Assembly (NCBI GenBank): GCA_013001935.1
Contig: JABDKZ010000127.1
Location: forward strand, 1 to 6,423
Length of the DNA: 6,423 nucleotides
From: Maribacter sp.
Lineage (GTDB): Bacteria > Bacteroidota > Bacteroidia > Flavobacteriales > Flavobacteriaceae
Direction: 5' to 3'
Numbering within the stretch: the stretch's first letter is position 1; every line of letters begins with the position of its first letter. This document shows, piece after piece, positions 1 to 6,423 of the stretch. The position numbers and the translations under genes were made by a program. A model generated the notes under the pieces. It had not been told where the DNA came from. It did no database searches and saw only the letters and a program-made list of their open reading frames with translations.

Positions 1-501
1 AATAGCAGCAATGGCCAAAATAGCTAAGAACCAACCAATACCTGAACTAACACCGTAATTGAAAGCCAATCCTAAGGAAGCTATTTCCCGTGATTGCATG
101 AATAAAGAACCCCCTAAAATTGCACAGTTCACTGCTATGAGCGGTAAAAATATACCCAGTGAGTTATAGAGTGCTGGTGAAAATTTTTCAACCACGATTT
201 CTACCAATTGCACCATCGTTGCAATGGTTGCAATAAAAAGAATGAACGATAAGAAACTAAGATTATAGTCAGCATATTCAGGTCCAAGCCAAGCTAGGGC
301 ACCATCACGAAGCAGGTACTGATCCAATAGCCAGTTTAGCGGAACTGTAACTGCCAAAACAAAAATCACGGCCGCTCCCAAGCCTACAGCTGTAGCAACT
401 TTTTTTGATACGGCCAAATAGGAACACATGCCTAAAAAAACCGCAAATACCATATTATCAATAAATATGGATCTAAAAAACAATTCAATATGTTCTAACA
501 T
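1..501 (-). CDS. nqrE: Na+-translocating NADH:quinone reductase subunit E (partial, C-terminus off the window)
   Basis: This is an integral membrane subunit of Na+-NQR in the cytoplasmic membrane, paired with NqrD in an inverted-topology arrangement. The frame was read by hand: it opens MLEHIELFFRSIFIDNMVFA at 501 and stays open for 167 codons to the window edge. Full-length family members are about 200 residues or more, so some tens of C-terminal residues are missing. Seen: several hydrophobic helices, with Cys26 in the GMCSYLA segment and Cys126 in the AVNCAILGG segment. In the family, these two cysteines together with two in NqrD hold an intramembrane [2Fe-2S] centre that relays electrons between NqrC and NqrB. 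The start lies 21 nt after the nqrD stop, the widest gap in the operon. Only a weak AAAGAA-like stretch precedes the ATG, as is normal for Bacteroidota. The related RnfA has the same fold, but the operon context with nqrA-D settles the identity. Confidence 0.96.
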   Translation of the reverse strand, partial: MLEHIELFFRSIFIDNMVFAVFLGMCSYLAVSKKVATAVGLGAAVIFVLAVTVPLNWLLDQYLLRDGALAWLGPEYADYNLSFLSFILFIATIATMVQLVEIVVEKFSPALYNSLGIFLPLIAVNCAILGGSLFMQSREIASLGLAFNYGVSSGIGWFLAILAIAAI

Positions 502-522
502 GATAATTCTTTTAAAAATCTA

Positions 523-1170
523 TTAATTATCCTCGATTAATGCTACGTTTCTAGAACGTTGAATCCATATAATTATCCCCACTACAATCAAAGCGGCGGG
601 CGGAATAATCATGAATCCGTTGTTTTCATAACCAGTGGCATACAATCCTGTTTTAGCGATTGGGTTTCCTAAAACCGGAAAGCCAAACAAGGTTCCAGAA
701 CCTAGGAGCTCTCTAAAGAAACCAACGATTATCAATATAACACCATAGCCAAGGGCATTTCCAATTCCGTCTAAAAAGGATTTCCAAGGGCCATTACCTA
801 GTGCAAAGGCCTCAAATCGACCCATAATAATACAATTGGTAATAATCAATCCAACAAATACCGAAAGGGTCTTACTTAGTTCATACGCAAAAGCCTTAAG
901 TACCTGATCTACGATTATCACCAGGGTAGCAACCACGATCAGCTGAACGATAATCCTGATTTTCGATGGGATAATGTTACGCATTAGAGAGATTACCACA
1001 TTCCCGACTCCTAATACAAATAGTACTGAAATCGCCATAACCACTGACGCTTTTAACTCTGCCGTTATAGCAAGTGCAGAACAGATACCCAGCACCTGAA
1101 TGGTAATAGGGTTATTATCCGCCAATGGATCTAAAATTAAGCTTGCATCTTTTTTTGTAAGTAGTGCCAT
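523..1170 (-). CDS. nqrD: Na+-translocating NADH:quinone reductase subunit D
   Basis: This is an integral membrane subunit of Na+-NQR, 215 residues, close to the usual 205-215. Seen: about six hydrophobic segments (roughly residues 22-37, 41-63, 72-92, 101-120, 134-155 and 186-204), with Cys30 in LGICSALAI and Cys113 in TNCIIMGRFEAFA. These match the two cysteines that, with two in NqrE, bind the intramembrane [2Fe-2S] cluster in the solved Vibrio complex. The family signatures MGRFEAFA and GFFRELLGSGTLFG are present and intact. The start codon lies 1 nt beyond the nqrC stop, which implies translational coupling. No Shine-Dalgarno motif is visible. RnfE is the homologue in the Rnf complex, but the presence of nqrA, nqrB and nqrC upstream makes NqrD the clear choice. 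Confidence 0.98.
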   Translation of the reverse strand: MALLTKKDASLILDPLADNNPITIQVLGICSALAITAELKASVVMAISVLFVLGVGNVVISLMRNIIPSKIRIIVQLIVVATLVIIVDQVLKAFAYELSKTLSVFVGLIITNCIIMGRFEAFALGNGPWKSFLDGIGNALGYGVILIIVGFFRELLGSGTLFGFPVLGNPIAKTGLYATGYENNGFMIIPPAALIVVGIIIWIQRSRNVALIEDN

Positions 1171-1171
1171 A

Positions 1172-1921
1172 TTATTTAACTCTAATCGTTTCTAAATAAT
1201 CCTTGTACAGCTTAACGCTTTCACTAATCATTGCTGAAACACCATTACCGGTTATTGTGGCACCGGCAAGTGCATCGACTTCATTATCATCCTTTATTTT
1301 GTTCAAGGGATCATTATTTCCTTTGGCAACGGCAATACCAGCATATTCGGTTCCTGCCAATATAGACTCCCCAGAAAAATCGTCCATAAAATAGCGTTGC
1401 TTAATATTTGCACCCAGCCCTGGAGTTTCAGCGGCATGATCAAAATAAACACCTTGAACCACCATCTTATCATCTAAAGCCACAAAGCCCCATATTGCAT
1501 CCCAAAGTCCTTTGCCACGCATTGGGATAATGTAGAATTCACTACCTTCTTTATCTCCAATGAACAATGGCAATTTTCTAGTTTCCCCATTTTTAGCCGC
1601 AGTAGCTTGTTTCTTAAGATCAATTAAATAGGCCTGGTCATCTTTGGTGATTTTATCCCCTTCAATTATCAATTGTTCCTTGATGTATTTTGAAAATTCA
1701 CCTGCTACCTGATCCGTAGGAATGAATTTGACGCTACCTTCACCCTTGTTCTGATTTATGCCCATTGCATAAAGAATATTCTGTTGCTTTTCCAATCTTT
1801 CATTTTCTTTGATCTTATCGCTCAAAGAAGAGGCTAAAAAAGCTAAAACGGTACCTACCACAATCACCATTAGGGTTGCGAAGATTACTGTGTAACTATT
1901 CTTTTCTGTATTAATTGCCAT
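1172..1921 (-). CDS. nqrC: Na+-translocating NADH:quinone reductase subunit C
   Basis: This subunit carries a covalently bound FMN and shuttles electrons on the periplasmic side of the Na+-NQR complex. It has 249 residues, a normal length. Seen: a single N-terminal membrane helix at about residues 11-33, followed by a soluble domain. The conserved ETPGLGA segment is at 165-171, and the FMN-binding domain ends in the flavinylation motif DALAGAT at 216-222. Thr222 is the expected phosphoester attachment point for FMN, added by the flavin transferase ApbE (not encoded here). The segment GKGLWDAIWGFVAL near 137-149 is also family-typical. The gene starts 2 nt after the nqrB stop and ends 1 nt before the nqrD start. 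RnfG is the closest relative; length, motif and neighbours favour NqrC. Confidence 0.98.
   Translation of the reverse strand: MAINTEKNSYTVIFATLMVIVVGTVLAFLASSLSDKIKENERLEKQQNILYAMGINQNKGEGSVKFIPTDQVAGEFSKYIKEQLIIEGDKITKDDQAYLIDLKKQATAAKNGETRKLPLFIGDKEGSEFYIIPMRGKGLWDAIWGFVALDDKMVVQGVYFDHAAETPGLGANIKQRYFMDDFSGESILAGTEYAGIAVAKGNNDPLNKIKDDNEVDALAGATITGNGVSAMISESVKLYKDYLETIRVK
1256..1276 (-). other. NqrC FMN-attachment motif DALAGAT
   Basis: Codons 216-222 of nqrC encode D-A-L-A-G-A-T, matching the ApbE flavinylation consensus D-x-x-(s/t/a)-G-A-T. Thr222 (codon 1258-1256) is the expected FMN acceptor. The motif is seen directly; its modification is inferred from the family. Confidence 0.9.
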
Positions 1922-1923
1922 GA

Positions 1924-3198
1924 TTAAACTGTTTCTGCTTTTAGTTCTTCTGCCTTACTATCTGAATCCTTGGGTAGAATAGTAGCACTCTTAAGGCGCT
2001 TTAATCGTTTTTTTATATTCCCCCTTAGTACATAGTGGTCGATGGTGGGCGCAAATACGTTCATTAGTAATATCGCCAAGAAAACACCTTCTGGATATGC
2101 CGGATTGAAAACACGAATCATTACCGAAATAAACCCGATCAAGAATCCGTAAATCCACTTTCCGCGATTGGTCTGTGATCCTGTGACAGGATCAGTGGCC
2201 ATATACACTATACCAAAAGCCAGACCACCTACAAGTAGATGTTGCCAGTATTCAAAACTCATCAGGCCATAAAAAGTGCTGGTTTCACCAATTATTCCGG
2301 CATCTACAACTACATTAAATATCAATCCCATCAACAAAGATCCTATAATAGCACTTAACATGATTCGCCAACTGGCAATTTTACTGAACACTAGGAACAA
2401 TCCTCCGAGAAGAATCAAAAAAGTCGATGTCTCTCCCACAGAACCAGGAATAAATCCGAAGAACATGTCAGAAATAGAGTAGGTAAACTCAGCACCTTTG
2501 TTCTGCGCCAAATATCCCAATATGGTCTCTCCTGAAATGGCATCTGCAGTGCCAGCCCTTTCAACAGCTTCATGAACCCAAACTTTATCACCACTCATCC
2601 AGGTAGGATAGGCGAAAAATAGAAAGGCCCTGATCGTAAGGGCGGGATTCAGGATATTCATTCCTGTACCCCCAAAAACCTCTTTTCCAATAACCACACC
2701 AAAAACTACGGAAACCGCCAACATCCAGAGTGGCGTATCAATAGGGACAATTAAAGGAACCAACATTCCCGTAACTAAATAACCCTCTTCAACTTCGTGT
2801 CCTTTTATTACTGCAAAAATAAATTCTACCACTAGGCCAACGCCGTATGAAATAGCAACCAGAGGCAACACTTTGATTATTCCTATCCAAAAATTATCCC
2901 AGGTCAGAAAATGCTCCATTACTGAAAAATCGCTTGGAAAACCGCCTATTGCAGCATAGTGCTGATACCCGGCATTGAACATTGAAAACAACAGTACGGG
3001 AATCAAGGCCATGATTACCGTATTCATGGTACGCTTTAAATCGTCTGCCCCCCTAATGTGGGATCCTGAATGAGTAGTTTCATCTGGAGCAAATAAAAAA
3101 GTATGGAACGCATTAAAAGCAGGCGCCATTTTCTTATCCCTGTAATGATGCTTAAGAATGTGTAATCTTTTCTTAAAAGTTAGTCGTTTATCACTCAT
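1924..3198 (-). CDS. nqrB: Na+-translocating NADH:quinone reductase subunit B
   Basis: This is the large membrane core of Na+-NQR. In the family it carries covalent FMN and riboflavin, contributes to the quinone site and forms the Na+ path. It has 424 residues, slightly longer than the Vibrio form. Seen: a hydrophilic N-terminal arm (about 1-57), roughly ten hydrophobic helices, and a charged C-terminal tail from about 393. Family signatures include EEGYLVTGMLVPL at 137-149, GGTGMNILNPALTIRAFLFF at 176-195 and MATDPVTGSQTNRGKWIYG at 333-351. The acidic residues Glu138 and Asp387 align by context with residues linked to Na+ handling in Vibrio NqrB. The FMN-attachment motif reads DAISGET at 219-225, with Glu where the consensus has Ala. 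The start lies 3 nt after the nqrA stop and the stop is 2 nt before the nqrC start. Confidence 0.98.
   Translation of the reverse strand: MSDKRLTFKKRLHILKHHYRDKKMAPAFNAFHTFLFAPDETTHSGSHIRGADDLKRTMNTVIMALIPVLLFSMFNAGYQHYAAIGGFPSDFSVMEHFLTWDNFWIGIIKVLPLVAISYGVGLVVEFIFAVIKGHEVEEGYLVTGMLVPLIVPIDTPLWMLAVSVVFGVVIGKEVFGGTGMNILNPALTIRAFLFFAYPTWMSGDKVWVHEAVERAGTADAISGETILGYLAQNKGAEFTYSISDMFFGFIPGSVGETSTFLILLGGLFLVFSKIASWRIMLSAIIGSLLMGLIFNVVVDAGIIGETSTFYGLMSFEYWQHLLVGGLAFGIVYMATDPVTGSQTNRGKWIYGFLIGFISVMIRVFNPAYPEGVFLAILLMNVFAPTIDHYVLRGNIKKRLKRLKSATILPKDSDSKAEELKAETV
2524..2544 (-). other. NqrB FMN-attachment motif DAISGET (variant)
   Basis: Codons 219-225 of nqrB encode D-A-I-S-G-E-T. Thr225 (codon 2526-2524, ACC) is in the position of the FMN-bearing threonine of characterised NqrB proteins. 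The residue before it is Glu (GAG) in place of the consensus Ala; GCG to GAG would be a single-base change. Flavinylation of Thr225 is inferred from position. Confidence 0.8.
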
Positions 3199-3201
3199 CT
3201 T

Positions 3202-4554
3202 TTAGCCTATTTCTTTATATAATAAATCCAATCCTTCCCGAATTATCTTCTGATGTGGTTGTTTGGATATGCACACAAATTCAGTCAATGAAAAATCTTC
3301 AGGAGCCACTTCATACAATCCTAATTGCTCCATTTCATCTAAATCTTTCACCATACATGCTTTCAATAATTGCATTGGAAAAATATCCAAGGGGAAAACT
3401 TGCTCATATTGCCCAGTGACCACAAAAGCTCGGTGCTCACCGTTGGTGTTGGTATTCAGGTCGTATTTCTTTTTGGAATTAAGCCAAGAAAATGTCATGG
3501 CCCTTGTTGTAGAGATTTTGTTGAATACGGGTTTATTCCATCCAAACAATTCATAATCATCTCCTTCGGGTATTGCTGTTACCGTATTGTTATAAAAACC
3601 TAAATAACCGTCAGGTCTACTTTTTGACCCGGTCAAGACATCCCCATTGATAACCCTAAAATTATCATCATTAACACCATTGCCGTATAAAAACGTGGAA
3701 ATTTCAGTACCCATCTTGGTACTGTAATATTGGGGTGATTTAATAGATGAGCCTACCAAAGCAATTATACGCTCTGCATTGAATTTTCCTGTTAAAAGCA
3801 ATTCGCCGATTATCACTAAATCTTGAGGAGAAACCGTCCAAACAACTTCGCCTTTATTTATAGGGTCAATTTTATTTATTTGTGTGCCCACAAGCCCCGC
3901 GGGATGTGGTCCGGTAATTTTATGTACCTCGATGCCCTTAAGTCCCGCAAGTGGGGAGTTTGATTTTGTATTAACGGAAACATGTACTTTCCCAGGTGTT
4001 AATTTACCCATAGCCGTAATCGCCGCCTGCAATTCTTTCTCTTTTCCCTGTAGAATATAATCACTATCCGCGGCCAAAGGTGCCGTTGTATATCCAGAGA
4101 TAAAGATAGCCTTAGGATTTGCATCAGGATTGGCAATTATATCGTAAGGCCTTTGTTTTACAAAAGGCCAACAGCCTGATTTCAACAAATGCGCCTTAAT
4201 CTCTTGAGAAGTAGCATTAGCGGTATCAAAACTGCCATGTTCAAAACCGGTTTGTGTCTTGTCTGCAAGAATCTTAATTGAAAGTATTCTTCTTCTCGCA
4301 CCTCGATTTATCTCTATAAGCTCACCGCTTACAGGAGACACAAACATCATGGCTTCATTGTTCTTGTCAAAAAAAAGTGCTTCACCAGCTTTTACCTCAG
4401 CACCTTGCTTTACTATCATTTTTGGAGTAACCCCATGAAAATCATCAAGATTTATAGCATAAACGTTGCTTAAAACTGCCTTAGAAGTAGCCTTTTCGGC
4501 GGCACCTACGAGGTTAATGTTCAAACCCTTTCTTATTCGAATGTCTTTTGACAT
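3202..4554 (-). CDS. nqrA: Na+-translocating NADH:quinone reductase subunit A
   Basis: This is the peripheral cytoplasmic subunit of Na+-NQR that docks on NqrB and helps form the quinone-binding region. It has 450 residues, against about 446 in Vibrio. Seen: an N-terminal region beginning MSKDIRIRKGLNINLVGAAE, then a barrel-sandwich (lipoyl-like) segment at about 40-95 with VSPVSGELIEINRGARRRIL. Further family motifs are GPHPAGLVGTQI near 215-226, INGDVLTG near 302-309 and FPLDIFPMQLLKAC at 387-400. No membrane helix is predicted by eye. It is the first gene of the operon, and no other ATG close upstream gives a better start. An AAGG stretch lies about 12 nt before the ATG and could be a weak ribosome site. 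RnfC shares the fold but has 4Fe-4S cysteine motifs that are absent here. Confidence 0.98.
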   Translation of the reverse strand: MSKDIRIRKGLNINLVGAAEKATSKAVLSNVYAINLDDFHGVTPKMIVKQGAEVKAGEALFFDKNNEAMMFVSPVSGELIEINRGARRRILSIKILADKTQTGFEHGSFDTANATSQEIKAHLLKSGCWPFVKQRPYDIIANPDANPKAIFISGYTTAPLAADSDYILQGKEKELQAAITAMGKLTPGKVHVSVNTKSNSPLAGLKGIEVHKITGPHPAGLVGTQINKIDPINKGEVVWTVSPQDLVIIGELLLTGKFNAERIIALVGSSIKSPQYYSTKMGTEISTFLYGNGVNDDNFRVINGDVLTGSKSRPDGYLGFYNNTVTAIPEGDDYELFGWNKPVFNKISTTRAMTFSWLNSKKKYDLNTNTNGEHRAFVVTGQYEQVFPLDIFPMQLLKACMVKDLDEMEQLGLYEVAPEDFSLTEFVCISKQPHQKIIREGLDLLYKEIG

Positions 4555-4587
4555 ATAGTGTAGACCTTAGGTTAACAAAATTTCCGC

Positions 4588-4595
4588 CAAAAATA
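4588..4595 (-). promoter_or_regulatory. candidate -7 element of the nqr operon promoter
   Basis: Read on the minus strand this is TATTTTTG, an exact match to the Bacteroidota -7 consensus TAnnTTTG. It would start transcription roughly 25-30 nt before the nqrA ATG. No TTG is found 17-23 nt upstream to serve as the -33 element, so the call rests on the -7 match and its position. Confidence 0.4.
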
Positions 4596-4641
4596 GCATT
4601 TAATAGAATGTATTCATAATTATCGCCCATAAATTTGGGTA

Positions 4642-4655
4642 TTACATCGATGTAA
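4642..4655. promoter_or_regulatory. perfect 14-bp palindrome, possible operator
   Basis: TTACATCGATGTAA is an uninterrupted inverted repeat with 7-nt arms, centred between 4648 and 4649. It sits in the middle of the intergenic region between the divergent nqrA and plug genes. It overlaps the first two bases of a TAAATTTG motif (4653-4660). The symmetry suggests a site for a dimeric regulator, but no regulator gene is in the window and the motif is not one I can assign to a known family. Confidence 0.4.
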
Positions 4656-4660
4656 ATTTG
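4653..4660 (+). promoter_or_regulatory. candidate -7 element for the plug gene
   Basis: TAAATTTG matches the Bacteroidota -7 consensus TAnnTTTG exactly and would give a leader of about 40 nt before the ATG at 4706. A TTG lies at 4635-4637, but with a 15-nt spacer, shorter than the usual 17-23. An alternative promoter uses TTG at 4658-4660, an 18-nt spacer, and the near match TACCTTTA at 4679-4686. An identical TAAATTTG is also found at 4630-4637. Which one is used cannot be decided from sequence. Confidence 0.4.
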
Positions 4661-4705
4661 TAGGGCATGGTTTTTGTCTACCTTTACCAGATAAATTCAG
4701 CATAA

Positions 4706-5950
4706 ATGCGCATTTTTCTTAAACAAATTTTTTTATTTCTTATTGCTCCTTCTTTGTTTGCGCAGGTTCAAGAAGAGGTAAATCCACCAGAAAACATAAA
4801 GTCCATTGTTTTCAAAGGCATAAAGGATGATCAGTTCCCTGTTGTTCAAATTGGGGAGCTAATCTCTTTGGAATTTGATGACCTCTTGGCAAATGAGCAA
4901 GATTACTATTATAAGATTGTGCATTGCGATTACGATTGGACACCATCAAAACTTCTAAAATCCCAGTATTTGCGAGGAATAGACAATCAACGCATTCTGG
5001 ATTATGAGAACAGTTACAATACCCTGCAGTCGTATTCTAATTATAGGTTGAACATACCCAATGACAATGTAAGCTTAAGAGTAAGTGGAAATTATGTGCT
5101 GGAAATTTATAATGCTAGCAATGAACTACAATTTTCAAGAAAATTCGTTGTGTATAAAGATTTGGTGGGAGTTGGCGGGGAAGTAAAACGCTCTAGGGAT
5201 TTTTCATTCATCAATGAAAAACAAGTAGTTCAATTCAGTATAAATTCGGGTAGTTTTAGATTGGTAAATCCAAAAAAAGAAGTCAAAGTCGCCATAATCC
5301 AGAACTACCATTGGCCAACGGCCCTTTACAACGTAGTGCCCCAATTTACCTTGGGAACCGAGTTGGTTTACAAGTATGATAAGGAAACAAGCTTTTTTGG
5401 TGGCAATGAATACTTGAACTTTGACACCAAAGACCTGCGAGCCCCTAGCGCGGCCATTTCACATATTGAAGTCGGGGAATTGTATAATCATTACCTTTTT
5501 TCGGATCGATATAGGGTTAATGGTTCATATACTTACTTTCCGGATATTAATGGAGATTTCATAGTTCGTACCCTTCAGGGCATTGATGCAAATCGAGAGG
5601 CAGAATATACCAAAGTACATTTTAGTCTGCCCTACTCAGAGACCATTGGACTTGATGATGTTTACATTTACGGTAAGTACAATAATTATGCACTTACCGA
5701 GGAAAATAGAATGGTACTCAACGAGTCTAATGGCATGATGGAAGGTACTGTAAAAATGAAGCAAGGATTTTACAATTATAAATTTGTCATCGAGAGGGAA
5801 AATGAACAAATAGATCTCAACACTATTTCGGGCAATTTCCATTTTACGGAGAACACCTATCTTATTTTGGTGTATTATAGAAATTTTGGGGATATATACG
5901 ATAGTATAATTGGAGTAGGATCTGTGAACTCCCGAAACATAAGTAATTAA
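4706..5950 (+). CDS. type IX secretion system plug protein (former DUF5103 family)
   Basis: This is a predicted periplasmic component of the T9SS. In Flavobacterium johnsoniae the homologous Plug protein binds the periplasmic opening of the giant SprA translocon and keeps the channel sealed when it is not loaded. It has 414 residues, typical for the family. Seen: a signal peptide (Arg2/Lys6, hydrophobic stretch 8-18, likely cut after Ala19 in SLFA-QV), then beta-rich sequence without membrane helices. Recognisable family segments are NPPENIKSIVFKG (26-38), YYYKIVHCDYDWTPSKL (67-83), KRSRDFSFINEKQVVQFSI (161-179), GGNEYLNFDTKDLRAP (232-247) and YTYFPDINGDFIVRTLQG (275-292). The C-terminal part from about 315 resembles an immunoglobulin-like fold. 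There is no lipobox cysteine, so it is not a lipoprotein. No Shine-Dalgarno precedes the start; the signal peptide supports this ATG. The gene is divergent from nqrA. Identification is from remembered family sequence features, not a search. Confidence 0.88.
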   Translation: MRIFLKQIFLFLIAPSLFAQVQEEVNPPENIKSIVFKGIKDDQFPVVQIGELISLEFDDLLANEQDYYYKIVHCDYDWTPSKLLKSQYLRGIDNQRILDYENSYNTLQSYSNYRLNIPNDNVSLRVSGNYVLEIYNASNELQFSRKFVVYKDLVGVGGEVKRSRDFSFINEKQVVQFSINSGSFRLVNPKKEVKVAIIQNYHWPTALYNVVPQFTLGTELVYKYDKETSFFGGNEYLNFDTKDLRAPSAAISHIEVGELYNHYLFSDRYRVNGSYTYFPDINGDFIVRTLQGIDANREAEYTKVHFSLPYSETIGLDDVYIYGKYNNYALTEENRMVLNESNGMMEGTVKMKQGFYNYKFVIERENEQIDLNTISGNFHFTENTYLILVYYRNFGDIYDSIIGVGSVNSRNISN

Positions 5951-6423
5951 GGTAAGTTCATACTTTTCATGGATAATTAAATGGCCGATATGTATGTGTC
6001 ATTAAGGATTTATTTCTTCTCGGAAGAGCCTTGAATAACTAAACTATGAGCAACCTTTAAGCTTTTATTCCCCACATTTTACTTTCTTCAGGTCTTTTCA
6101 TTTTTCATTTGACAGGCATACATCAGGAAAAAATATAATTATACCGATCATCCTATTGTTTGTTTCCAAAATCAGTCTTTGTTATCTATCTTGCTCGTTA
6201 ATAGTTTCAAGGTTTATTCAGATTTTTATAGACCAAAGATGGATTTTAGTTTTAAATTATTTAATCATCTATTTTAGTTATTGAAAAATTTATAAAATCA
6301 AGGAACTTTTAAAACAGTTGTTAAATACCTATTACTTAACACGATTTTTTTTATTTTAGCAAGCATTTCGGTCATCTCATTTAGGACAGAAATCTTTATA
6401 AATTACTAAGAAGGGCATGATAA
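5951..6423. other. AT-rich intergenic region without a supportable gene
   Basis: These 473 nt follow the plug stop codon. Both strands are interrupted by frequent stops. The longest ATG-led frames I read are only about 17-25 codons and none resembles a known protein. I see no tRNA or rRNA, no repeat array and no convincing rho-independent terminator: a 5-bp stem at 6015-6027 is not followed by a T-run, and AAGT/ACTT at about 5954-5965 has only a 4-bp stem. An ATG at 6417, just before the window edge and preceded by AAGAAGGGC, might open a rightward gene, but only two codons are visible. Confidence 0.6.

Noticed and set aside
3263..3556. 97-codon plus-strand open frame opposite nqrA
   Set aside because: Antisense to a well-conserved gene, composition unlike a real protein and no promoter; a shadow frame. 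The other open frames opposite nqrC, nqrB and the plug gene are rejected for the same reason.
1..4554. Rnf complex instead of Nqr
   Set aside because: The A-like subunit lacks the 4Fe-4S cysteine motifs of RnfC, no RnfB ferredoxin-like subunit is present, and gene order A-B-C-D-E is that of nqr.
4563..4571. Near-palindrome ACCTTAGGT in the nqrA leader
   Set aside because: Arms of only 4 nt around a single base; common by chance, and it overlaps the weak AAGG ribosome-site candidate.
6015..6027. Hairpin TCTTC-TCG-GAAGA as a terminator of the plug gene
   Set aside because: Only five base pairs, followed by GCC and not a T-run, and about 65 nt past the stop codon.
5981..6034. 17-codon plus-strand ORF beginning MADMYVSLRI downstream of the plug gene
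   Set aside because: Very short, no ribosome site and no recognisable similarity; expected by chance in AT-rich sequence.
6298..6375. 25-codon minus-strand ORF starting MTEMLAKIKKIVLSNRYL
   Set aside because: Basic start faintly recalls DivIC/FtsB-type N-termini, but the frame ends after 25 codons with no membrane helix and no visible promoter or ribosome site; too short to support.

Overview
The window looks like chromosomal DNA from a member of Bacteroidota, most likely family Flavobacteriaceae. Three things point there: the style of the Nqr proteins, a type IX secretion system (T9SS) plug protein (a system confined to this phylum), and promoter-like TAnnTTTG motifs with no strong Shine-Dalgarno sequences. 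The genus cannot be assigned from the sequence alone.

Positions 1-4554, minus strand: most of an nqr operon for the Na+-translocating NADH:quinone oxidoreductase, read right to left as nqrA, nqrB, nqrC, nqrD, nqrE. Gaps between stop and next start are 3, 2, 1 and 21 nt, so the genes are almost certainly co-transcribed. nqrE runs off the left edge after 167 codons. The usual sixth gene, nqrF (NADH/FAD/2Fe-2S entry subunit), would lie outside the window. Electrons flow from NADH through NqrF, the FMN groups on NqrC and NqrB and the NqrD/NqrE iron-sulfur centre to quinone, driving Na+ export.

Positions 4555-4705: a 151-nt divergent intergenic region serving nqrA leftwards and the plug gene rightwards. 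It holds candidate Bacteroidota promoters in both directions and a perfect 14-bp palindrome overlapping a rightward -7 element.

Positions 4706-5950, plus strand: a secreted 414-residue protein of the former DUF5103 family, now known as the T9SS plug protein, which closes the periplasmic mouth of the SprA outer-membrane translocon.

Positions 5951-6423: 473 nt of AT-rich sequence with no supportable gene, RNA or terminator; it ends with an ATG that might open a further gene.

I found no undescribed multi-gene system here. The points most worth a second look are the palindromic promoter region and the non-consensus residue beside the NqrB FMN-attachment threonine.
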